Positions 27,844 to 35,544 of a DNA stretch of 42,158 nucleotides are shown here, piece after piece. Location: contig JAVCCM010000136.1 of the NCBI GenBank assembly GCA_030765455.1, positions 1 to 42,158 of the forward strand. The letters run 5' to 3'. Below the pieces are notes generated by a model that was not told where the DNA came from, did not search any database, and saw nothing but the letters and a program-made list of their open reading frames with translations. Each line of letters opens with the position of its first letter. Positions within the stretch are counted from its first letter, which is position 1. The position numbers and the translations under genes are program-made. Source of the DNA: Candidatus Electryonea clarkiae. GTDB taxonomy: Bacteria > Electryoneota > Electryoneia > Electryoneales > Electryoneaceae.

Positions 27844-28143
27844 CTTAAACTCTTACAAGTTCCTACAGATTCACCAGATTTACTTTTCTAAAGTTAACAA
27901 ATAATAATAACCTTCAGCAAGTTATATTATGTGTGATGTCAGTATGTCCCTGGTTGACAGTTCTTTTAGAAATTCTACTGGTGGGTAGGCGTAATTAATC
28001 GACTTTGACCGAGATCAACCTTTTTTCGTTATAAGAACTTTGAAAGATTGGCAACCGCTTTTTGCGAAATCAAGGATTGAATAGTCATGCAGCAGCGAAA
28101 ATTCACAGCCATATTCGAACCGGGAGAGGATGGAGGTCGAAAT

Positions 28144-28170
28144 CTGTCAGCCGAGGGCGACTGACAGCAC
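28144..28170 (+). mobile_element. 27-bp palindromic insertion in HicB copy B, site 1
   Basis: CTGTCAG-CCGAGGGCGA-CTGACAG-CAC, the most symmetrical of the four copies (perfect 7-bp stem). Confidence 0.7.
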
Positions 28171-28269
28171 AGCTCAAAAGAGGACGGATGTTATATTGTC
28201 CGTGTCCCAGCCTTAGACGACTTGATTAGAGAGGGTGATACGCTGATGGCTTTTGCACCGCAACGATGA

Positions 28270-28296
28270 CTGTCAGCCGAGGGCGACTAACAACAC
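28270..28296 (+). mobile_element. 27-bp palindromic insertion in HicB copy B, site 2
   Basis: CTGTCAG-CCGAGGGCGA-CTAACAA-CAC; 126 bp after site 1, as in copy A. Confidence 0.7.
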
Positions 28297-28445
28297 ATCT
28301 AATGCTATACGTGGATATCTTGAAGCGTTGGTCAAAAGAAATTGGGATATACCGGAAGAACCGGAAAACTTCAAACCATTCGTAAAAGACATAACCGTAA
28401 CGATATAAATTATTTCTTTCGATTCACAGGCCAGTATATTCTTCA

Positions 28446-28646
28446 ACCGCAGAGAACGCAAAGTAAGCGCAGAGGTCACAAAGCAAAGCCCTTCTTAGTA
28501 TTCTTAGTGAATTCTTCGAGTACTTTGTAGTTTTTCTTTTAACCGCGGAGAACGCAAAGCAAGCGAAGAGGTCACATAGCAAAGTTCTTCTTAGTGTTCT
28601 TAGCGAATTCTTCGAGTACTTCGTGGTTTTTCTTTTTACTGCGGGT
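28446..28646 (+). repeat. Two adjoining ACCGC..GAACGCAAAG family repeats, copies 3 and 4
   Basis: One unit covers 28446-28547 and the next 28542-28646, sharing the ACCGCGG junction. Each ends in a GTAGTTTTTCTTTT or GTGGTTTTTCTTTT stretch like copies 1 and 2. Confidence 0.75.
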
Positions 28647-28659
28647 TAGTTCACTATCC

Positions 28660-28869
28660 CTATTTATAAAATGATGGTGTATCAATGTTAAATCCAACAT
28701 TCACTATCAATCCGTTATCTCCATCTTCGTATCCATCAAGAGCGTTGAACATTCCGAGTTCAAGTACAAGGTGGGGAGCTGCTTTGAAGCCTTCCTGTTG
28801 GAGATTGATATCTAATCCAAGTGAAACTGTTTTCCTGGTGGCAAACCATCGAAAAGCATTTTCCAGCAA
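28660..28869 (-). pseudogene. Probable C-terminal remnant of a beta-barrel or secreted protein
   Basis: A 69-codon frame from a TTG, with a stop codon just upstream in frame. It reads LGLDINLQQEGFKAAPHLVL and NGLIVNVGFNIDTPSFYK, alternating strand patterns like the end of an outer-membrane barrel protein. It has no start signal or signal peptide, so I take it as a truncated gene end or chance. Low confidence. Confidence 0.3.
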
Positions 28870-29003
28870 GTAAATTTAATAATTCAAACGGATTCATATA
28901 ACTCTTCAGCTCAGAAAACGAGATTATCCCCTCATGACGAAGCTAATATGAACTACCGAATATCTCCAACTTAAATATACATTATAATAATACAGTTACG
29001 TCG

Positions 29004-29070
29004 AATAAGGGGATTGCTTCGTGCCTCGCAATGACGGTGGTGGCAGAGGGGGATTGCTTCGTGTCGTGTA
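29004..29070 (-). repeat. REP-like repeat (GCAATCCCC family), copies 3 and partial
   Basis: GGGGATTGCTTCGTGCCTCGCAATGACGG followed by a second partial GGGGATTGCTTCGTG, the reverse complement of the family at 15953 and 18737. Confidence 0.65.
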
Positions 29071-29100
29071 CTTACAGCGGTGGGAAATTTGACAAAAAGT

Positions 29101-29129
29101 AAAACGCCTTGAGATTCTCAAGGCGTTTT
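29101..29129 (-). terminator. Terminator of the cold-shock gene
   Basis: AAAACGCCTTGAG-ATT-CTCAAGGCGTTTT is a perfect 13-bp stem with T-rich ends, 36 bp downstream of the cold-shock stop codon. Confidence 0.9.
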
Positions 29130-29164
29130 GATAATGCATCTGCATTATTTAATACTTGGACACA

Positions 29165-29368
29165 CTATGCACTCATAAGTCTAACGTTTTGGGCGGAGGG
29201 GCCTTTCTGACCAGCTTCAATATCAAACTCCACATCATCGCCCTCATCTAAGGAACGAAAACCATCGCCAACAATCGCACTAAAGTGAACAAATACGTCG
29301 GGACCTTCTTGGGGTTCTAGAAATCCGTAACCCTTGGAACCGTTAAACCATTTTACTTTGCCTTGCAT
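29165..29368 (-). CDS. Cold-shock domain protein (CspA family)
   Basis: A 67-aa cold-shock protein made of one OB-fold. It starts [20 protein letters not shown], containing RNP1-like KGYGFL, and then has the RNP2-like DVFVHFSAI, both needed to bind single-stranded RNA or DNA. It acts as an RNA chaperone. I chose the ATG at 29368 preceded by GAGAAG; an in-frame TTG one codon earlier is less likely. The strong hairpin downstream ends a monocistronic transcript, and the ~195 bp upstream to the MFS gene stop may hold a structured leader as in other csp genes, though no fold is asserted here. Confidence 0.95.
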   Translation of the reverse strand: MQGKVKWFNGSKGYGFLEPQEGPDVFVHFSAIVGDGFRSLDEGDDVEFDIEAGQKGPSAQNVRLMSA

Positions 29369-29566
29369 CAACTTCTCACTTATTTAAATAAATTTGCGGA
29401 CAACTTCTATGTCCGCGACCAGACTTAAAGTGTAACGCAAATAAACTCAAATACAAAGCGAAATAATTATTATGCTCCGGAGACCTGAATGTTAATTAGC
29501 TTCATATAACATTGTATTTTTTAAAACTTAACAAATCATAAGAACAATGAATTTCGAAAATATTTT

Positions 29567-30769
29567 TTACTCATGGTTCCATAAGCTCCTGGCAAACAGC
29601 CAGCCTATAACTCCGCACAAACACCCCAGAATCCCGCCAATGAGGAACAATGTCGGGGCATCAATAAATTCGAGAATCAACCCGCTTAATCCAGAGGAAA
29701 CAGCAGTTAAGCCAACCACAGCAAGGTTAACAAGCGCAAATACCCGTCCTCGCATCTTATGAGGGACAATTTCCTGGATAATGGAAGCGCGGCTGATTGT
29801 AAGCATTGGAATTGCGAGGGAATGGATCACTGAGTATAACGCAAGGTCAGTGATAGAGTCTGCAAAAAAGTACGGTACGAATGTTATGCCATCTAACATC
29901 ATACCTATTAAAAGTACTCGACCTTTTCCAATTCTATTTCCCAGCCATAACAAACCGGCGGTTCCGATTAACATCCCAACAGCATAGCTGCCAGTGATTA
30001 AAGCATAATTTCCAGCGGTGCCGCTTAGAGTTTCCTTGACAAAAACGGGCGTCCCGACATATGCCGGTCCCATTATAAAAAAGTTGTCGGCAATGGTAAT
30101 CAGGAGCAGAGGAAATATAACCTTTTCATTGCGAACATATCGCAAACCTGATTTCAGGTCTTCCATACTGCTTGTTTTTGCCAGTATTTTATTTTCAGCT
30201 CTTGGACGCATAAGTAAAATAAAAATAAAGGAGAGGAAATATGCGCCTGAGTCAACGGTAAAAAGATGAATTATCCCAAAATGTTGCAACAATAATGCGG
30301 CAAGGAGCGGTCCTAACAACATTGAGAATTGCCATGATGTCTGTATCAGGGAATTTGCCCGCATCAAGCCATCACGGGGAACCAACTGCGGGATGACAGC
30401 GTCACGTGCCGGGTTGAAGAATGCTGCCGCACCCGCAATTATGAATGCATTCAGCGCCAGCATGGGAGTGCTAAGAATTCCCAGCTTCCATGCAATCGGC
30501 AACCCAAGGATCACAATCGCCCTGAAAGCATCAGCAATAAGCATTATACGACGCCGGTTTACCCGGTCAGCGACAACACCAGCAAAAATCGAGATTAACA
30601 TTGCCGGCAAATAAGCCGACATCGCCACCAGCCCCACAACTGCCTTTGAGGCTGATAATTCCAATGCAAGCCAGAGTAGCCCGATCTGGTATATCGAGTC
30701 TCCGCTCTGGCTGATAGTCTGACCCAACCAGAGAAATGTGAGATTGCGTGTCTGAAATATCTTTCGCAT
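29567..30769 (-). CDS. MFS transporter, MFS_3/DHA3-type exporter
   Basis: A 400-aa integral membrane protein with about twelve hydrophobic helices. The start FQTRNLTFLWLGQTISQSGD and the loop GVVADRVNRRRIML (the MFS motif A, G-x3-D-R-x-x-R-R) are typical of the MFS_3 group that includes EntS and macrolide exporters; the second half repeats the pattern (FVPYFF, KMRGRVFALVNLAVVG). Substrate unknown, likely proton-driven efflux. ATG at 30769 is preferred to the in-frame GTG at 30775. No regulator is adjacent. Confidence 0.9.
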   Translation of the reverse strand: MRKIFQTRNLTFLWLGQTISQSGDSIYQIGLLWLALELSASKAVVGLVAMSAYLPAMLISIFAGVVADRVNRRRIMLIADAFRAIVILGLPIAWKLGILSTPMLALNAFIIAGAAAFFNPARDAVIPQLVPRDGLMRANSLIQTSWQFSMLLGPLLAALLLQHFGIIHLFTVDSGAYFLSFIFILLMRPRAENKILAKTSSMEDLKSGLRYVRNEKVIFPLLLITIADNFFIMGPAYVGTPVFVKETLSGTAGNYALITGSYAVGMLIGTAGLLWLGNRIGKGRVLLIGMMLDGITFVPYFFADSITDLALYSVIHSLAIPMLTISRASIIQEIVPHKMRGRVFALVNLAVVGLTAVSSGLSGLILEFIDAPTLFLIGGILGCLCGVIGWLFARSLWNHE

Positions 30770-30840
30770 AATCACTCAGCTAATATGCTTTGGATAGTGG
30801 AGAAACAATATTATCTCAAATTAAGATCGTGTTGAACATA

Positions 30841-30985
30841 GATTCATCTGATTCAGTGGATTGTCATTCTCGGGCTTGACCCGGGAATCCATTGGAAAGG
30901 TTTGATAAAAAATGGTGGATTCCCGGGTCAAGCCCAAGAATGACAGAGTATCTCAAGGTATGTAATCTGATCCATCAGCAATACT
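30841..30985 (+). mobile_element. MITE-like element with CCCGGGCTTGACCCGGG core
   Basis: Left arm GATTCATCTGATTCA..TTGTCATTC..GGGCTTGACCCGGGAATCCA and right arm TGGATTCCCGGGTCAAGCC..GAATGACA..AATCTGATCCATCAG are imperfect reverse complements. The outer flanks match the element at 16069-16210 while the inner palindrome differs (CTTGA loop instead of GCGAAGG). It ends at the stop codon of the SRPBCC gene. Confidence 0.7.
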
Positions 30986-31521
30986 CAATTATCAAAAACA
31001 ACTACTTCATCAAACCTCTTCCCCAGCGCTTTCAGGTAAATCTCAATATTCGAGGATATCCCGAATACCTGGTAAATCATCAGTCGGAAGAATGGATTTT
31101 TCACCTTGCTTTGTTCGGTCAGAGTCAATTTTGTCCCTGCTTCAGTGCTGTCGAAATCCATTGTCCAGGTAATGGAAACAGGTACATTCGAATCTGCTAT
31201 ACGAATCACCCAAAGCTTTAGAGTATCGAGGGTGACAGTCTCAAAACTCATTTCCTGGTTACCCTGTTTGTAGATCTCCTTCCAGGCTGTCAATCCACCT
31301 TCAGAGGATAATATTTCCACACTTGCGAGATCTTCACGCCATTGAGGATAGTTCAGATGATCTGTCACAACATTCCAGGTACTATCGACGGGTTGATGGA
31401 TTAATGTCGTTCTACTGACTGAATACTCTTCCGGAAATGACGCGCCCCAGGAAATGATAACAATAATAAATACAATGACAAGTATGACAAGTATTGAAGT
31501 AATTCTTATAATTATTTTCAC
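30985..31521 (-). CDS. Membrane-anchored SRPBCC (polyketide cyclase-like) protein
   Basis: A 178-aa protein from GTG 31521, which has AGAGG 6 nt upstream. A longer frame to 31587 runs through the upstream gene's terminator hairpin and is rejected. An N-terminal membrane anchor (ITSILVILVIVFIIVIISW) is followed by an SRPBCC/START-like domain: VSRTTLIHQPVDSTWNVVTD, LNYPQWREDLASVEILS, ITWTMDFDSTEAGTKLTLTE and a closing helix IYLKALGKRF. Such domains bind hydrophobic ligands in a deep cavity; no ligand is known here. It follows the DUF494 gene but is separated from it by a terminator. Confidence 0.85.
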   Translation of the reverse strand: MKIIIRITSILVILVIVFIIVIISWGASFPEEYSVSRTTLIHQPVDSTWNVVTDHLNYPQWREDLASVEILSSEGGLTAWKEIYKQGNQEMSFETVTLDTLKLWVIRIADSNVPVSITWTMDFDSTEAGTKLTLTEQSKVKNPFFRLMIYQVFGISSNIEIYLKALGKRFDEVVVFDN

Positions 31522-31573
31522 ATCATACCTCTTGGTTGGTCGTAAATAATGAAGAACAAGTTTACATAGAAAG

Positions 31574-31598
31574 GCCCGGTCAGTCAAGCTGACCGGGC
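31574..31598 (-). terminator. Terminator of the secA-DUF494 transcript
   Basis: GCCCGGTCAG and CTGACCGGGC form a perfect 10-bp stem around a 5-nt loop, followed on the minus strand by CTTTCT, 47 bp after the DUF494 stop codon. Confidence 0.8.
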
Positions 31599-31644
31599 AA
31601 AATCGAATCGTTCAAAATCGGATACTACACAAGCATTTTCACTA

Positions 31645-32136
31645 TTAATGCACTGTATCCGATGATTGAATATATTGCGTTGTACCGGAGAAACCGGAAT
31701 ATCCACCTTCCTCGAAAAGAAATGAATGTACCATCATTTGCAGTTCATCGGTTCCAAGCGGACCCCCGAATGCCATGGCGCGTTCAATGATACGTTCCAT
31801 ATCATCCAGTTTCAGCATCCCGATAGCATTCATTTCAACCAGCATACCATAAGCGGTGGGACCGATTACAGAATGCTCAGCCGGGTGCAATACTCGAAAT
31901 GAGGCGGTCGAGGTGTCGGCTTTATACAATGTATCCGCCGGTTCGATCCCGTCAAGCCTTTCATAAACCCATGTAAATGCTGCGTTAATCTCCGATTGAG
32001 AATATCCTTGGTTAATAAGATCGGTGCTGATGTCCTCAACATCATCAATTAACAAACGATTTTCCCTGATTTCTTTTAGTAGGTGCATCAACAACCCAAC
32101 AACCTTATTGGGCGTGAAGCCTTTGTTGTCCCTCAT
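31645..32136 (-). CDS. DUF494/Smg-family protein
   Basis: A 163-aa protein resembling the Smg/DUF494 family: VVGLLMHLLKEIRENRL at the start, then ISTDLINQGYSQSEINAAF, the short FRVLHPAEHSVIG segment, GMLVEMNAIGMLKLDDME and IIERAMAF before a terminal helix. It keeps the usual family order but has no catalytic residues known to me. Its ATG lies 3 nt after the secA stop (TGATCCATG), within the AGGTGATCC at the end of secA, so it is translationally coupled to secA and probably made with it. In other bacteria smg lies near dprA/topA; the link to secretion here is only positional. Confidence 0.78.
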   Translation of the reverse strand: MRDNKGFTPNKVVGLLMHLLKEIRENRLLIDDVEDISTDLINQGYSQSEINAAFTWVYERLDGIEPADTLYKADTSTASFRVLHPAEHSVIGPTAYGMLVEMNAIGMLKLDDMERIIERAMAFGGPLGTDELQMMVHSFLFEEGGYSGFSGTTQYIQSSDTVH

Positions 32137-32139
32137 GGA

Positions 32140-35100
32140 TCACCTGCCGTGACAGTGTTTATATTTTTTACCACTGCCGCATGGACATGGAGCGTTCCTG
32201 CTGACTTTTGGCTGGACGCGTCGTACGGGTTCTGCTTTTCCCGCTCGAGCGCCAGCTTGAGGGCGAGACCGAACTCCGCCTTTTTGGACCTGGGGAGTGC
32301 CATTTTCCGCCATCTCTGGCGACATCATGCGAGCTCGGCTGCTCTCTCGCGCATCATCTTTTATTTCACGTCCGTCAATTTGCCGGGTGTATTCCGGCGC
32401 GGCTCTATCTACCCTTATTTGCGCACTATTAATCGCACGAAGACTTGATTCGGCGATTCGCGCAAGCATCTGCTCAAATGCTTCCAACCCTTCTCTCTTA
32501 TACTCAATCAGGGGATCACGTTGGGCATACGATCTAAGCCCGATCCCTTCCTTAAGTCTATCCATCTTATAGAGGTGGTCCATCCATTCCTGGTCCACCA
32601 CTCTTAAGACGCTATATCGAAGCAATTTGTCATATAACTCATCCCCAAACGTTTCACGGCGCCTTTCCAGCGCTTCCTTCGCCTGGGTGATTAATTTTGC
32701 TTCGAGATCATCGAGCGAGAGGGTCTCTTTTTCTTCATCGGTAAGATGCACGTCAATCATAAGCGTTCGCAAGAGTGCGACTCTCAATCCATCAATATCC
32801 CAGGAATAAGCGCCTCCGGACGGATCACAATAATTATCAAGCGTTACCGCAATATATTCTTCAATTAAATTGCTAACTTCCGAACGAATATCACCTGAAA
32901 GAGCGGCTCTCCTCCGAGCATAAACTACCTCTCGTTGTATATTCATTACATCATCATACTTAAGAAGATGTTCACGAATCGAGAAATTATGCTGCTCTAC
33001 ACGCTTCTGTGCTTTCTCGATTGCCTTCGTTACCATCGAGTGAGCGATGACTTCGCCTTCCTGAATTCCCAACGTATCCATTACCTTTCCGATACGTTCT
33101 CCACCGAAGAGACGCATTAAATCATCTTCCAGGCTTAGATAGAATTTGGAACGCCCCGGATCTCCCTGGCGACCAGCACGTCCTCGCAACTGGCGGTCAA
33201 TTCTTCGCGCTTCATGTCGTTCCGTCCCGATTATCTGGAGACCGCCCGGCTGATCAAGCGGGTCAATCCTGTATTCCTCTATATGTCTATCGCGAAGGTC
33301 CGGATTTTGTTCAAGCCGCTTTGTAATTACGCCATTTTCACCATGGGCATCAGCAATTTCATTAGAAATCTTTATATCTGTTCCTCTACCCGCCATATTC
33401 GTTGCAATTGTGATTGCACCGGGACGACCCGCCCGGATGACAATTTCCGCCTCACTCTGATGCTGTTTGGCGTTAAGTACCTGGATACGGTCTTTCAGCT
33501 TGCGTCCGTCAACTGTTCGGCTTCCCAGCATCCTGCTGATCAGCTCACTGGTGTCAACGGAAGTGGTACCCACCAGCATTGGTAATCCAAGTTCGTGTAA
33601 ACGCATGATCTCGTTGATAATAGCAGCATACTTTTCCCGTTGCGTTCGGTAAATCTCATCTACGTGATCATATCGGTCAATGGGTCTGTTGGTAGGAATT
33701 ACTGATACTTCCAGCTTATAAATCTTAAAGAACTCATCTTCTTCGGTCTCCGCAGTACCAGTCATACCTGCTAATTTCCCGTACAACCGGAAATAATTCT
33801 GTAGGGTTACGGTTGCGATGGTCTGGGTTTCTGCCTCTACTTTAACATTTTCCTTCGCTTCGATTGCCTGGTGTAATCCATCGGAATAACGTCTCCCGTA
33901 CATGATTCGACCGGTAAACTCATCGACTATCTGTACTTTACCATTCTCTAGAACGTATTCACCATCCTTCATATACAGTGAATGGGCTCGAAGGAGTTGT
34001 GACATGGAGTGAATCATGCCACTGCGTTCAGATACGCCTTGCTCAGCTTCAGATTTTTTCTCAGCTTTCTCTTCATCCGAGAGAGATTGGTCATTATCCA
34101 GGTCAACAAATATTTCCGTCAGGTCGGGAAGTGTAAAAAAATCAATATCTACCTTCTCAATCCTTGCGAGTTCCTCACGTCCCTTGTCGGTAAGGTCGAT
34201 AGCATGTGCTTTCTCATCAATTACGTAGTAAAGGTCTTCCTCAAGCTCATGAACCCGCTTGTCTCGGATATAAGTATCTTCAACTCCCTGTACCAATCGT
34301 TTTCGACTGCCTTCACCAAGTGTTTTGATAACTCTTTTATTTTTTGGCGCTCCCTTTGACGCCTGAAAGAGTTTAATACCGGCTTCAAATTCTTTTGCTC
34401 CATCCGGCTCTTCTTCTACCTCTTTTAGCGTCTTTTCCGCTTCGGTCATAAGCCTGGCGACGAAATCACGTTGTTTTTGCACCAGGCTCTTGATCATTGG
34501 ATTCCAGCGCACAAAATCGCCTTCACCTGTTGACCTCGGAACCGGTCCGGCAATGATTAACGGAGTTCTTGCTTCATCAATCAGGACACTGTCAACCTCA
34601 TCGACGATGGCGAAGTGATGACCCCTCTGTACCATGTTTTCCGGATCAGTTGACATGTTATCACGGAGATAATCGAATCCGAATTCATTATTGGTGCCAT
34701 AGGTTATATCTGCCACGTATTGTTCTCGCCTTTTTGAAGCAGGCATCTGTGTCAAAATAGTGCCGATTGTCAGACCAAGAAATTCATATATCTGACCCAT
34801 CCATTCAGCATCACGACGTGCCAGGTAATCATTTACAGTAACAAGATGTGCACCTCTGCCGGCGAGAGCGTTGAGGTATAACGGCATAGTCGCCGCAAGG
34901 GTTTTGCCTTCACCGGTAGCCATCTCAGCTATTTTACCCCGGTGAAGCATAATGCCGCCGATTAACTGTACATCGAAAGGAATCATGTCCCAGGACATTT
35001 CTGTTTCTGCGGCAACGAACGTGTGATTCCCTTCCTTCAATCTCCTGCAAACTTCCTTGATTACTGCAAAAACCTCCGGAAGCAACTCGTCCAGTATTTC

Positions 35101-35355
35101 CTGAATATTCTCGACTTCATTCTTCGCTGCTTTCCTTTCTCGCTCAGGATCATACGGTTCCAACCCTGCATATTTATCGTAACCAGCCGCACGTTCACTT
35201 ATAATCGAACGGAATTCATCAGTTTTGGCGCGGAGTTCCTCATCGGAAAGATCATGCAGTGTTTCATAATTTTCATTTATTTCATCAACGATAGGCTGGA
35301 CTTTTGTCATTTCCTTTTCGTGACGGTTCCCAAATATCTTTTCAATAAATTTCAC
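32140..35355 (-). CDS. secA: Preprotein translocase ATPase SecA
   Basis: A 1071-aa SecA, the cytosolic motor that drives preproteins through SecYEG. Walker A is [11 protein letters not shown] (K151), the second motif is [12 protein letters not shown], and helicase motif AGRGTDIK lies further on; the C-terminal zinc site [14 protein letters not shown] is intact and binds SecB or ribosomes. Compared with the 901-aa E. coli protein it has an N-terminal insertion before Walker A (around [18 protein letters not shown]) and a larger one in the preprotein cross-linking region, both seen in Bacteroidetes/Chlorobi SecA. It starts with GTG and has AGG upstream. The downstream DUF494 gene is coupled to it. 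Confidence 0.98.
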   Translation of the reverse strand: MKFIEKIFGNRHEKEMTKVQPIVDEINENYETLHDLSDEELRAKTDEFRSIISERAAGYDKYAGLEPYDPERERKAAKNEVENIQEILDELLPEVFAVIKEVCRRLKEGNHTFVAAETEMSWDMIPFDVQLIGGIMLHRGKIAEMATGEGKTLAATMPLYLNALAGRGAHLVTVNDYLARRDAEWMGQIYEFLGLTIGTILTQMPASKRREQYVADITYGTNNEFGFDYLRDNMSTDPENMVQRGHHFAIVDEVDSVLIDEARTPLIIAGPVPRSTGEGDFVRWNPMIKSLVQKQRDFVARLMTEAEKTLKEVEEEPDGAKEFEAGIKLFQASKGAPKNKRVIKTLGEGSRKRLVQGVEDTYIRDKRVHELEEDLYYVIDEKAHAIDLTDKGREELARIEKVDIDFFTLPDLTEIFVDLDNDQSLSDEEKAEKKSEAEQGVSERSGMIHSMSQLLRAHSLYMKDGEYVLENGKVQIVDEFTGRIMYGRRYSDGLHQAIEAKENVKVEAETQTIATVTLQNYFRLYGKLAGMTGTAETEEDEFFKIYKLEVSVIPTNRPIDRYDHVDEIYRTQREKYAAIINEIMRLHELGLPMLVGTTSVDTSELISRMLGSRTVDGRKLKDRIQVLNAKQHQSEAEIVIRAGRPGAITIATNMAGRGTDIKISNEIADAHGENGVITKRLEQNPDLRDRHIEEYRIDPLDQPGGLQIIGTERHEARRIDRQLRGRAGRQGDPGRSKFYLSLEDDLMRLFGGERIGKVMDTLGIQEGEVIAHSMVTKAIEKAQKRVEQHNFSIREHLLKYDDVMNIQREVVYARRRAALSGDIRSEVSNLIEEYIAVTLDNYCDPSGGAYSWDIDGLRVALLRTLMIDVHLTDEEKETLSLDDLEAKLITQAKEALERRRETFGDELYDKLLRYSVLRVVDQEWMDHLYKMDRLKEGIGLRSYAQRDPLIEYKREGLEAFEQMLARIAESSLRAINSAQIRVDRAAPEYTRQIDGREIKDDARESSRARMMSPEMAENGTPQVQKGGVRSRPQAGARAGKAEPVRRVQPKVSRNAPCPCGSGKKYKHCHGR

Positions 35356-35544
35356 GTAAATGTACCTGCTAAAAATATACTTTCAATGAATTAGAAATAT
35401 ATCTCCAATTCCTGTCTTTATCACTCTGTATTCTTATTTAAATTCCACCTGTTAAAATACCACTAATTATTCTTCACGTAAACCCGCAAAATTGAAAATA
35501 TTAGGAGTTCCGGCAGGTCAAGAATGACACCAAACTATACACTT

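Larger units (their letters stand above)
28087..28408 (+). pseudogene. Degenerate HicB-type antitoxin, copy B (interrupted twice)
   Basis: Begins at an intact ATG: MQQRKFTAIFEPGEDGGR, then the first palindrome insertion (28144-28170, stop TGA), then GCYIVRVPALDDLIREGDTL, a second insertion (28270-28296), then NAIRGYLEALVKRNWDIPEE and KDITVTI to TAA 28406-28408. Joining the pieces without the insertions gives a full HicB-like domain of about 80 residues. No partner hicA is present. Confidence 0.78.
27960..28546 (+). repeat. ~590-bp direct repeat, copy B
   Basis: Second copy of the 26511-27100 block, in the same orientation. Together the copies bracket the DUF433/DUF5615 pair. Both contain the same two palindrome insertions, so those preceded the duplication. 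A second ACCGC-family unit is attached at its right end. Confidence 0.9.

Noticed and set aside
31522..31587. Longer N-terminus for the SRPBCC protein
   Set aside because: It would translate the terminator hairpin at 31574-31598, and the GTG at 31521 has a good AGAGG.
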